Assembly: GCA_017549505.1 (NCBI GenBank)
Contig: JAFYUS010000003.1
Location: forward strand, 1-64,000
Direction of reading: 5' to 3'
Origin: Bacteroidales bacterium
GTDB lineage: Bacteria > Bacteroidota > Bacteroidia > Bacteroidales > UBA932
DNA: 64,000 nt
Shown here one piece after another: positions 41,224 through 49,269 of the stretch. The notes beneath the pieces are model-generated. The model ran no database searches. It was not told where the DNA came from and worked only from the letters and a program-made list of their open reading frames with translations. How positions within the stretch are numbered: the stretch's first letter is position 1; each line of letters opens with the position of its first letter. The position numbers were made by a program, and so were the translations under genes.

Positions 41224-42049
41224 TTACTTACTCGATATAAATTCCGTACTTGGTCCGGAATTGGTCAAGAAACTTCCAAGATTCGCCATCAATTTTCTCA
41301 AGAGACGTATCCACCAGGACGAGATCAATGACTGCATCATGAAGGCCGAGCATTACAAAGGTGCGGAGTTCTTTGATGAGGCACTGAAATACGTAAACAT
41401 CACATTCAGGATACGCGGTGAAGAGAACCTTGATCCTGAAAAGAGATATCTGTTCGTATGCAATCATCCTATCGGTGGCCCGGAAGCACTGATCATCGGA
41501 TCCGTACTCAAAAGGATATACGGAGACGGATTCATGGTACCTGTAAACCATCTGATAGCAAACCTGAAACCTCTCAGAGAGTTCTTCGTTCCGGTAAAGG
41601 TCTTCAGTTCTCGTCAGAGCCGCGACATAGGCGAACAGATTGCAGATATGTTCCGTTCTGACAAGCAGGTACTCGTCTTCCCAGCCGGTCTCTGCGCCAG
41701 GAAAATCAAAGGTAAGGTCACAGAGATGCCATGGAAGAAGATGTTTGTAACTCAGGCAAAAAGATATGAAAGAGATGTGGTTCCTATGCATATCTCCGGA
41801 TTCAACTCAAAGAGATTCTTCTTCTTCACCAAACTGAGCATGTTCCTTAAGCTGAAGTTCAACATAGGTATGCTCTTCCTTGTGGACGAATTATTCAACA
41901 AGAGAGGTGAAGAGTTCGTCATCACTATCGGTAAGCCTGTTCCTTATACAACTTTCGACAAGTCCAGAACAGACATCCAGTGGGCTGCAGAAATGAAGGA
42001 CATGGTCCAGAAACTTTCCGAAGGCAACGGATGCCTGCCAAACATGTAA
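41204..42049 (+). CDS. glsA: GlsA-like O-acyltransferase (glycine-lipid synthesis)
   Basis: This PlsC-fold acyltransferase resembles the second enzyme of Bacteroides glycine-lipid synthesis, which O-acylates N-(3-hydroxyacyl)glycine. The motif block is NHPIGGPEA (a variant of NHx4D with Glu) near residue 87, and FPAGLCARKI replaces the FPEG box. This divergence from PlsC is typical of OlsA/GlsA types. It is 281 aa. The neighbour downstream is the GlsB-like N-acyltransferase, the diagnostic pairing. Assignment rests on that pair and on my recollection of the B. thetaiotaomicron glsB-glsA locus. Confidence 0.78.
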   Translation: MSENRTDYLLDINSVLGPELVKKLPRFAINFLKRRIHQDEINDCIMKAEHYKGAEFFDEALKYVNITFRIRGEENLDPEKRYLFVCNHPIGGPEALIIGSVLKRIYGDGFMVPVNHLIANLKPLREFFVPVKVFSSRQSRDIGEQIADMFRSDKQVLVFPAGLCARKIKGKVTEMPWKKMFVTQAKRYERDVVPMHISGFNSKRFFFFTKLSMFLKLKFNIGMLFLVDELFNKRGEEFVITIGKPVPYTTFDKSRTDIQWAAEMKDMVQKLSEGNGCLPNM

Positions 42050-42060
42050 ACAAAGAACGT

Positions 42061-43017
42061 ATGTTACCACCAATCATAGACCCCGTAGACGTCACTCTCC
42101 TGAAGAAGGAGCTGAACGAAGAGACATTCCTCCGTACAACTAACAGAGGAAACAATGAATTATATGTAGTAAACAACGAGAACGCTCCTAATGTCCTCAG
42201 GGAAATCGGTCGTCTACGTGAAGTTTCATTCCGTGCAGTAGGCGGAGGAAGCGGAAAAGACTGCGACCTTGACCATTTCGACTTGGAAGACAAGGCTTGT
42301 TTCCAGCTCATAGTCTGGAATCCTGAAGCAGATGAGATAATCGGAGGATACAGGTTTACAAGGTGGAAGATGGCATCTTTCCACGATAACGGACAGCCAT
42401 ACGTCAATACCGAGCATCTGTTTGACTTCTCTCAGGAGTTCATCAATGATTATTTCCCTTATTGCATCGAGATGGCAAGGGCATTCGTACAGCCAAAATA
42501 TCAGTCAGCTCAGGCTGGACGCAAGGCCCTTTTCGCTCTTGATAATCTTTGGGACGGCATCGGCGGTCTCATTGCCACCGACCCTTCTGTAAAATATCTT
42601 GCAGGAAAGGTAACTATCTATAGCTCAAGCCCTGAACTCAGCAGAAAGGCGATGATATATTATCTGGACATGTGTTTCGGCGACCGTAAGGGGCTTATAA
42701 CATCAAAGAACCCGGAGACATGTACTCCAGAGCAGGTAGAGATGTTCAAGGAAATGTTTACAGGAGCCGACTATAAGGAGAATTATCAGATCCTTAACAA
42801 TTATGTCAAGTCCTTCGGAGACACAATTCCTCCGCTTATCCACTCATACATCGGTCTGTCATCTAGCATGAAGACCTTTGGAACAACTTTCGACCCTGAC
42901 TTCGGGGACTGCTATGACACCGCCATGATGATCACCATAGCAGACATTTATCAGGAAAAGGCGGAAAGATATATTGATTCGTATGAATCAAGCAAGGTAA
43001 AGATTACGCAAGAGTAA
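42061..43017 (+). CDS. glsB: GlsB-like N-acyltransferase (glycine-lipid synthesis)
   Basis: This GNAT-fold N-acyltransferase is related to OlsB and hemolysin-like proteins. It is predicted to transfer a 3-hydroxyacyl chain from ACP to glycine. Features include REIGRLREVSFRAVGGGSG, the DHFDLEDKACFQLIVWN block and EIIGGYRFT, followed by CIEMARAFVQPKYQ. From this ATG it is 318 aa. The frame extends to 41980 inside the previous gene, but the ATG at 42061 is 11 bases after the glsA stop and begins the conserved protein. Its 3' end overlaps the convergent methyltransferase gene by 14 bases. Confidence 0.8.
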   Translation: MLPPIIDPVDVTLLKKELNEETFLRTTNRGNNELYVVNNENAPNVLREIGRLREVSFRAVGGGSGKDCDLDHFDLEDKACFQLIVWNPEADEIIGGYRFTRWKMASFHDNGQPYVNTEHLFDFSQEFINDYFPYCIEMARAFVQPKYQSAQAGRKALFALDNLWDGIGGLIATDPSVKYLAGKVTIYSSSPELSRKAMIYYLDMCFGDRKGLITSKNPETCTPEQVEMFKEMFTGADYKENYQILNNYVKSFGDTIPPLIHSYIGLSSSMKTFGTTFDPDFGDCYDTAMMITIADIYQEKAERYIDSYESSKVKITQE

Positions 43018-43732
43018 GTCTGGCGAGATAATCATAATGCTCGCCTTCGGCAACAAGTTCAGCCTTGAAGCCGTTCTCTTCAGCATAATATGCAAGGGTG
43101 TTGAAATCGAGATAAAGCCAGTCAAAAGGCTCTCCGACAACACCCTTGTATTGCATCTGATAGTCAAGCTGACCATAATAATCATCCGCAAGGTCAATCA
43201 TCAGACTTCCGTCCTCTTCCTCAAACAGATATCTCAAGTCACTTGAATCGATAAGGACACATCCATCCGGATTCAGCACAGCCTTGATTCTGGTAAAGAA
43301 ATTTCCTATGTTATCAAGATTACCTATGATGCCTGTTCCGTTCATCAGCATGAGGACGGTATCGAACTTTTCATCATAAGCAGGGTCATAGAAATTGACC
43401 TGTCGTGCATGAACTCCCCTATCCAGCATTACCTGAACCGACAGAGGCGATATATCTATAGCAGTGACATCTTTACCCAACTTCATCAGCGCGATGCTGT
43501 GGCATCCGCTGCCTGCACCGACATCCAGAATTCTACCATGCGCAAGTTCAAGAGCCTTCTGCTCAAGAAAAGGCATATCCTCAAAACTTCTGAACAGGTC
43601 AGCGACAGGAATCTCATCGTCATCAAACATGCTCGATCGGACCACAAGAGTATCAGCTTTACCATTCTTATGATAGTCATAAATAGCCGCGCCCATAGGG
43701 TCGCCTGAAGTCGGAAGTATTGAATTTGTCAT
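43004..43732 (-). CDS. Class I SAM-dependent methyltransferase
   Basis: This is a Rossmann-fold methyltransferase of unknown substrate (242 aa from this ATG). The SAM motif is ILDVGAGSGCHSIAL near residue 70, followed by VTAIDISPLSVQVM, and a VLMLMNGTGIIGN segment that is the motif IV region. The reading frame extends to 43750, overlapping the upstream DUF1593 gene; Met7 at 43732 begins 4 bases after that stop. It is probably co-transcribed with the DUF1593 gene. Small-molecule or protein target cannot be decided. Confidence 0.8.
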   Translation of the reverse strand: MTNSILPTSGDPMGAAIYDYHKNGKADTLVVRSSMFDDDEIPVADLFRSFEDMPFLEQKALELAHGRILDVGAGSGCHSIALMKLGKDVTAIDISPLSVQVMLDRGVHARQVNFYDPAYDEKFDTVLMLMNGTGIIGNLDNIGNFFTRIKAVLNPDGCVLIDSSDLRYLFEEEDGSLMIDLADDYYGQLDYQMQYKGVVGEPFDWLYLDFNTLAYYAEENGFKAELVAEGEHYDYLARLTLA

Positions 43733-43736
43733 AATT

Positions 43737-46442
43737 CTATTTTGATACATTGATGATTACACGACGGTACGATGTCAGTGCAGGCTGACCGGCATCACGG
43801 ACTTCGCAAATGACATGAACAGTGTGACCGGAGGCATCAGCAGGAACCATGAGCTCAGCTGTTGCGGAATTACCGACTTTTATATCCACCGGACCATCCC
43901 ATGTTCCTGATTCCGGCATGATCCACCATCTGAAAGAGAGAGAATCATCGTCAGGGTCATAAGAGGATGATGCATCCAGAACGACAGTCGAACCAGGGGT
44001 CGCATCCATCCTTATCATATCCAATCCCTTGACTCCATTTACCTCAACAACCGGATTCCTGTTGCCTCTGCCATATTCAGCCCAATCCATTCGCGCCGCA
44101 AAGTTATTGAAAACTGCCGGATAAAAATAATGTTCATACTTTTCTGACACTTTTTTTGTCGTGCCGGTATGGTTGGTATATGAATATGTGGCATCATCCA
44201 TACCTTTCCCCCATCTGAAATATCCGCCCCAACCGGCCATTTCAGGAACAGAAGGGTCATGAAGACCATTAGGAAGAACATGAAGGAAGGATGGGGTATC
44301 ACCTTCTACACCCCATTTGTTCTTGGGATATATAGAACCTAGATACCCGTGCATCTGAATATGTTCTGCATATTCTCTCCATTTTGAAGAACCTATGGAA
44401 TTTTGTGACAACCATGCGCTTTCGTCCCATATGAAGATAAGGTCATCTGAAAGGTCACGGCGCATCTCATAATGGGAACTGAAAGGATAATTGCTATGCC
44501 GTTCTCCCCACGGAACATCCTGATCAGTAATCGTATATACTCTGAATTTTCTTAGGAAAGCCTTCACCTGTTCAGGCGTACGTTCCTGCTGTACCTGCCA
44601 TATTGCCTGGGCAAATGTGTTTGCTCCGCCCCATGCAAGAATCCAGATAGGTCTTTCATCATCCTCATCTGCAAGGCTTATGATATGGTCGCTGCCTGCA
44701 GAACGGTTAGCTTCCCCTATCTTATGACGTCCAAGCTCAAGACTGCCAAGCATAGATCTGCTTCTCATATAAGCGGCACTCGGCCAATAACCGACAGACT
44801 GCTTGTCCTGTTCTTTCTTCAATGACATGAAACCTTTCTGACAACTTCTTTTCATAAGATTAGGAAGATCCTTTTCATATGCAATTATAGTTGTGCTCAG
44901 GCTGTCTTTCCAGCCGACGGGATAAGGACGTCCGCTGCTGTTCCATCCTCCGGATGTGATGAGACCCTCTATCTCAAAAAGGTCGGCATGTGACATAAGA
45001 CGTATCATAGACTCCATATCGTCAGGTTCTATATCACCGGGAGCAATATCGGTAAGTACTACGATTCTTGGCTTAAGACCCATCACGTTCTTCTCCGGCC
45101 TTCCCTTGACATTGATTACAACTCTTCTGTAAGATGTCAGGGCAGGGGTACCACTATCCGTCACTTCAAGAACAAGATGGATCACAGATCCGGCGGCTTC
45201 ATCAGGAATCATGACCGAGCATTCCGGCAAATCTGCTCCCTGAAGCTGAATCCGTCCCTTATATGTTCCAGGTTCCTTGTATATTTCCCATCTGAAAGTC
45301 ATAGGATCACCGTCAGGATCGTATGTGGAAGAAGCATCAACCTTCAGCACAGTACCTGGACGAACAGATTTTGTCAGACATTCCAAAGTGCGGTCACGTC
45401 CTATCATGGCTACAGGATGGTGGTTTGCTTCTTCATATATACCGGCAGCAGTCCATGACATCCTTGCAGCGAAGTTGTTCCAGATAGCCTGACGCCACTT
45501 ATTGATGGCTCCGACCCCGTCTTTTGCGCTTGCTGTCATATAATACGGATCGTACTTCGATTCATCCTTGCCACTACGGCTGATAAAGGACATGCCACGG
45601 ATTCCTTTCTGTTCAACCAGATCAAACCGTCCTCCCCAACCTCCATATTCCGGGTGTTCGGGTACATTAAGGCCGTTTGCGAGCAGATAAAGGAATGATG
45701 GAGAATCTCCTTCTGTAGCCCATATCCTGTCCGGATAAGCTGTCCCCAAAGGGACAACTGACTGAATATTGGCATCAGTCCAATCATCTGATGGAGCCCA
45801 TCCATATACTTCTGTATTCCTTATATATATAAGATCCTGAAAAGTCTTTGCAATCCATGCTCCAGCATCATCCTGACCCAATATATCATATACACGGATC
45901 TTTGACACAAACTCGGCCACTTCTTTTTCAGTCCTGGTTTCGGCAACTTTCCACAGAGCCTGAGCAATGGAATTTGTTCCTCCCCAAGCGAGAACCCATA
46001 CAGGCCTTGCATCACTCTTATTATCGACAGCGCGTATTATAAGGTCTGATCCTTCCGAGTCCTTACCCTGACCGACTCCATCCATATGACATCCTCTCTG
46101 TCCGAAAACGGTGACAGACTTCAGGTATTCGGGATCGGGAAAACCGGCAGAATGGACCTTAAGATTAGCGAAGACCTTTGCATATTCATCAACATATGTC
46201 CTTATCAGGGAAGAGTTGTCCGGAAGGTCAATCCAGGTCTGGGAACTGACAAGTCCTTCAATATCGACCATATCAGAGCACAAAAGAAGATGTATCATCG
46301 ACTGTATGTCATCAGGGTCAGATCCTCCGAGATCTGTTGTAACTATCACTCTTGCCTTATCCTCGGTTCTGATCTGCGCAGATATCTGGAAAGGAAGAAT
46401 AAGCAGAACATATAATAGCAGATATTGAAAATGTCTATACAT
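43737..46442 (-). CDS. Tandem DUF1593 / Sde182-like nucleoside-hydrolase-fold protein, exported
   Basis: This is a secreted 901-aa protein (signal peptide about 1-22, ending ISA) made of two copies of the same module. Copy 1 (about 24-460) starts RVIVTTDLGGSDPDD; copy 2 (about 465-901) starts RIVVLTDIAPGDIEPDD. Each keeps the nucleoside-hydrolase-like Asp cluster and ends in a PKD/Ig-like domain with SSTYDPDGDPMTFRW or SSSYDPDDDSLSFRW, then TSYRRVVINV. Family members (cellulose-binding Sde182-like) normally carry one module of roughly 450 aa. Substrate unknown; a glycan or nucleoside role is possible. It heads a two-gene unit with the methyltransferase gene. Confidence 0.85.
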   Translation of the reverse strand: MYRHFQYLLLYVLLILPFQISAQIRTEDKARVIVTTDLGGSDPDDIQSMIHLLLCSDMVDIEGLVSSQTWIDLPDNSSLIRTYVDEYAKVFANLKVHSAGFPDPEYLKSVTVFGQRGCHMDGVGQGKDSEGSDLIIRAVDNKSDARPVWVLAWGGTNSIAQALWKVAETRTEKEVAEFVSKIRVYDILGQDDAGAWIAKTFQDLIYIRNTEVYGWAPSDDWTDANIQSVVPLGTAYPDRIWATEGDSPSFLYLLANGLNVPEHPEYGGWGGRFDLVEQKGIRGMSFISRSGKDESKYDPYYMTASAKDGVGAINKWRQAIWNNFAARMSWTAAGIYEEANHHPVAMIGRDRTLECLTKSVRPGTVLKVDASSTYDPDGDPMTFRWEIYKEPGTYKGRIQLQGADLPECSVMIPDEAAGSVIHLVLEVTDSGTPALTSYRRVVINVKGRPEKNVMGLKPRIVVLTDIAPGDIEPDDMESMIRLMSHADLFEIEGLITSGGWNSSGRPYPVGWKDSLSTTIIAYEKDLPNLMKRSCQKGFMSLKKEQDKQSVGYWPSAAYMRSRSMLGSLELGRHKIGEANRSAGSDHIISLADEDDERPIWILAWGGANTFAQAIWQVQQERTPEQVKAFLRKFRVYTITDQDVPWGERHSNYPFSSHYEMRRDLSDDLIFIWDESAWLSQNSIGSSKWREYAEHIQMHGYLGSIYPKNKWGVEGDTPSFLHVLPNGLHDPSVPEMAGWGGYFRWGKGMDDATYSYTNHTGTTKKVSEKYEHYFYPAVFNNFAARMDWAEYGRGNRNPVVEVNGVKGLDMIRMDATPGSTVVLDASSSYDPDDDSLSFRWWIMPESGTWDGPVDIKVGNSATAELMVPADASGHTVHVICEVRDAGQPALTSYRRVIINVSK

Positions 46443-46514
46443 GATTTTAAAATTTTGTGTAAATTTAGCATCAAATATCTAAGTATCAAGTCATATTCCT
46501 CTAAATTCATAAAT

Positions 46515-47138
46515 ATGAGAATCTTCAGAATCATCATCGCAGGGATCTTACTGATGTGTTCGGTTTCCTGCAACAGACAGCAGAAGGCCATAGAGGCGTC
46601 TTCAGATTATGAAAACCAAGTGATAGAAAACATCATGACCCGCCGCAGCATACGCAAATATGCTGAAGGTCCGGTTGCACGCGAAACCATGCAGACCATC
46701 ATGGAATGCGGAATCAATGCTCCGAGCGGTCAGAACAAGCAGTCCTGGGAGATACGTATTGTCGACAACGCGGAAGTCATGAAGGAAATCATCGGTCTGA
46801 TGCAGGCCGGAAATCCGGAGGCAGACCCTGGAATGATCAAGGGCTGTTTCAGAGGAGCTCCTACAATGGTCTTCATAGCTAATGACCCGTCATATGATTT
46901 CTCAGTCATCGACTGCGGTATCCTCTCGCAGAACATCATGCTTTCCGGATGGTCACTTGGAGTTGGTTCTGTATGCCTCGGAAGTCCAGTCCGCTTCCTT
47001 CGCAATGCCCCTGAGGCGATTGCAAAACTCGGATTCAGCGAAGGATATACTCCGGTTATCTGCATCGGCATGGGATACCCTGCCGAAAGTCCGGAGGCAA
47101 AGCCTCGCGACTTCGGCAAAGTCAAGTTCATAGACTAA
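46515..47138 (+). CDS. Nitroreductase-family lipoprotein
   Basis: This is an FMN-dependent oxidoreductase fold (nitroreductase family) with an unusual lipoprotein signal. From the ATG at 46515 the start MRIFRIIIAGILLMCSVSC ends in a lipobox Cys19. The catalytic domain follows with MTRRSIRKYAEGPVARETM (FMN phosphate site), NAPSGQNKQSWEI, and GMGYPAE at the C-terminus. It is 207 aa. The open frame reaches back to 46425, but the signal-peptide start is preferred. The protein would sit in the periplasm or outer membrane, unlike classical cytosolic NfsB. A fold-back hairpin follows immediately. Confidence 0.85.
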   Translation: MRIFRIIIAGILLMCSVSCNRQQKAIEASSDYENQVIENIMTRRSIRKYAEGPVARETMQTIMECGINAPSGQNKQSWEIRIVDNAEVMKEIIGLMQAGNPEADPGMIKGCFRGAPTMVFIANDPSYDFSVIDCGILSQNIMLSGWSLGVGSVCLGSPVRFLRNAPEAIAKLGFSEGYTPVICIGMGYPAESPEAKPRDFGKVKFID

Positions 47139-47239
47139 AAAATACAGCGGATATTAATTCCGGTGACCCCCGCCCTCTACGAGGGCACCCCCTAGCCGGG
47201 GGTGGCATGTCACCTGCATTAATATCCGCTGTATTTTTT
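47138..47239. repeat. Fold-back element E3 between convergent genes: 22-bp perfect arms, GC-rich core
   Basis: Bases 47138-47159 and 47218-47239 are exact reverse complements, starting with A6 and ending with T6. The 58-bp core is GC-rich and itself palindromic in parts (GGTGAC at 47162-47167 and GTCACC at 47209-47214; a CCCTC/GAGGG stem). Its minus strand carries CCACCCCCGG and AGGGGG as in E2. It starts on the last base of the nitroreductase stop and ends 9 bases from the flavodiiron stop. It probably terminates both transcripts. The arms share nothing with E1 or E2. Confidence 0.8.
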
Positions 47240-47248
47240 ACAATATAG

Positions 47249-48427
47249 TTATCGCAGCAGCTGAGCAACTGCAGCCATGTCGACCTTTTCACGTGTATAG
47301 GCCTGTGGGAAGGAGAGGCCTGCACCAAGGATCTCGAAATTCATCGTCGATGCCATTTCATTGAGAAGGCGGACGCTTGCACCGGCCCATGTATATGAGC
47401 CGAAGGCATAGAAGCGTCTGTTCTTTATCATGCGTGCCTGAAGCGCCTTCATGAACGTCTCTACTGGAGGATAGATGCCGTTGTTGTATGTAGGAGAACC
47501 GACTACAATAGTGTCGTACTTGAAAACATCCCTCAAAGCACCGGAAACTCCAAGTTCACCTGCATTGTTTCCTGCAAGATCGTGGATTGCATATGGGATT
47601 CCCAAGGCTTCAAGTTCCATAGCAAGAGCGTCAGCCGCTGCAGCTGTATTGCCGTACATCGAGCCATATACAAGGCATACTCCCCTCTCGGTTTCATAAC
47701 GGCTCATCTTGTCATAAAGAGAGATGACTTCTGATATATTCTTTTCCCATACCGGGCCGTGAGTGCTGCACACTCTCTTGATATCGAGTCCGGCAAGTTT
47801 CTTCAATGCAGTCTGGACAGGACCGCCGTACTTGCCGACAATATTCGAATAATAACGCATCATTTCATCACGATACTGCTCGAATGTATCTTCAGTGTCC
47901 ACGACATCTTCATCGATGGAACCGAATGTACCGAAGGCATCTCCACTGAACAATGTACCTTCTTCTGCGAGCCATGTCACCATGGTCTCAGGCCAATGTA
48001 CCATCGGAATCATATGGAATGAGAGCGAACATGAACCTAGAGACAGAGATTCACCTTCTGCCATGACCATTACCTTTTCTTCAGGTACTCCATAATATCC
48101 GGCGAGCATAGGAAGGGTCTTTGCATTTGCTACGATCTTCAGTTCAGGGTATTTTTCAAGCATAAGGGCAACAAGCGACGAATGGTCAGGCTCCATATGG
48201 TTCACGACAAGATAGTCTATCTGCCTTCCCGGAACTGCTTCTTCTATGTTTGCTATGAACTCGTCTTCAAATCCGCACTCGACTGTATCTATCAGCACAA
48301 CCTTCTCATCTGCAACTATATACGAATTATAGCTGACACCTACAGGAAGTGGCCAAAGGCCTTCAAAAAGAACCTTGTCATCGTCATTGACACCTACATA
48401 AAATATTCTTTCGCTTAACTGTTTCAT
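47249..48427 (-). CDS. Flavodiiron protein (A-type flavoprotein, O2/NO reductase)
   Basis: This is a cytosolic enzyme that reduces O2 to water (or NO to N2O), protecting anaerobes. The N-terminal metallo-beta-lactamase-like domain carries the diiron ligands: NHMEPDHS (His77, Glu79, Asp81, His82), MVHWPET, SGDAFG and STHGPVW. The C-terminal flavodoxin domain starts near residue 245 with VYGSMYGNT (FMN phosphate loop). It is 392 aa from this ATG. The frame is open to 48472, but that extension is not conserved-looking. The electron donor (rubredoxin or NADH-dependent reductase) is not in the window. Confidence 0.92.
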   Translation of the reverse strand: MKQLSERIFYVGVNDDDKVLFEGLWPLPVGVSYNSYIVADEKVVLIDTVECGFEDEFIANIEEAVPGRQIDYLVVNHMEPDHSSLVALMLEKYPELKIVANAKTLPMLAGYYGVPEEKVMVMAEGESLSLGSCSLSFHMIPMVHWPETMVTWLAEEGTLFSGDAFGTFGSIDEDVVDTEDTFEQYRDEMMRYYSNIVGKYGGPVQTALKKLAGLDIKRVCSTHGPVWEKNISEVISLYDKMSRYETERGVCLVYGSMYGNTAAAADALAMELEALGIPYAIHDLAGNNAGELGVSGALRDVFKYDTIVVGSPTYNNGIYPPVETFMKALQARMIKNRRFYAFGSYTWAGASVRLLNEMASTMNFEILGAGLSFPQAYTREKVDMAAVAQLLR

Positions 48428-48452
48428 TGTATCTATAAAGTTGTTTTTGAAA

Positions 48453-49163
48453 TTACATAAGATATACCACAAAGCCCAATCCCGTCAGAACAGAAAAGGC
48501 AAAGACAGACCAATCTGAAAACCTCTTGATAAAGAATAACGGAAGAGAGAGCAGGAAAAGGAAATGCCATGGATCGAACATCCTGAGGCATGCATATGAA
48601 ATCATAGCCATCCATCCTGCGGATGTCATGGCGAGCCTTAATGTCTTCCGGGATTCTCCCGTCCTGGCGGCAACGCTCAGCAGGCCTATTGACAAGGCTG
48701 GTAACAGAAGCGGCCATGACCCGAAAGAATGCGAACAGATATAATAAGTTCCGAATACTGCCAGAAATCCGAAAAGCAGGAGAATATAGAATACACCCTT
48801 GCCTCGACTTACGAATTCAGTATGTCTGACTGCACGTATGATCATATATCCCGATGCGATAAGTACCAGAGGTTCCATGAGGAAGATGGTACCGAAGCTG
48901 AAATTCAGCATGGCAAGTCCGGAGACTATAGTTGCAATCAGAAATACCTTTGTTGCAGCTGGAGACTTTTCAACTTTCCCTGTAACTGAATACAAGTGAA
49001 GAAAAGCAACAGTAGTCATCAGCAGAAGTGCAACTTTCCAGTCCACATGGTAATCTGCTGCAGCAAGGGCGATGCCTAGTGCAACGCCGGATAAAGAAAG
49101 CGGTAATGATTTCATGAGTGCAAAGATAAGATTTCTTTCTGACGAATCAGAAAATTGTTCCAT
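48453..49163 (-). CDS. UbiA/MenA-like membrane protein lacking the Asp-rich motifs
   Basis: This is a polytopic membrane protein of about 236 aa from this ATG, with eight hydrophobic segments. The stretch SLPLSLSGVALGIALAAAD..DWKVALLLMTT closely recalls the first helices of 1,4-dihydroxy-2-naphthoate prenyltransferase (MenA). However, where MenA has NLANDYGD the protein reads HLYSVTG, and no second Asp-rich box is seen. The protein is also shorter than MenA (about 300 aa). Catalysis as a prenyltransferase is therefore doubtful; a degenerate paralogue or decaying gene is possible. The frame is open to 49367, but that overlaps the divergent AraC gene; Met at 49232 and 49211 are alternatives. 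Confidence 0.6.
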   Translation of the reverse strand: MEQFSDSSERNLIFALMKSLPLSLSGVALGIALAAADYHVDWKVALLLMTTVAFLHLYSVTGKVEKSPAATKVFLIATIVSGLAMLNFSFGTIFLMEPLVLIASGYMIIRAVRHTEFVSRGKGVFYILLLFGFLAVFGTYYICSHSFGSWPLLLPALSIGLLSVAARTGESRKTLRLAMTSAGWMAMISYACLRMFDPWHFLFLLSLPLFFIKRFSDWSVFAFSVLTGLGFVVYLM

Positions 49164-49220
49164 ACGTACAGACTCATGGCCATAATCGAACCTATAGAAC
49201 ATCAATGACATAGTATTTGC

Positions 49221-49228
49221 TACATTTG
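49221..49228 (+). promoter_or_regulatory. -7 box of the AraC-type gene
   Basis: TACATTTG matches TAnnTTTG; predicted start about 49234, giving a 35-base leader before the ATG at 49270. It faces the box at 49243-49250 on the other strand. Confidence 0.55.
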
Positions 49229-49242
49229 CCATGAGAATAAAA

Positions 49243-49250
49243 CAAATATA
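49243..49250 (-). promoter_or_regulatory. -7 box of the MenA-like gene
   Basis: On the minus strand this reads TATATTTG, a full TAnnTTTG match; predicted start about 49236. The two opposing promoters would start transcription within a few bases of each other, heading apart, but each polymerase footprint covers the other start. Confidence 0.5.
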
Positions 49251-49269
49251 ACAACCCAATTTCATAGAA

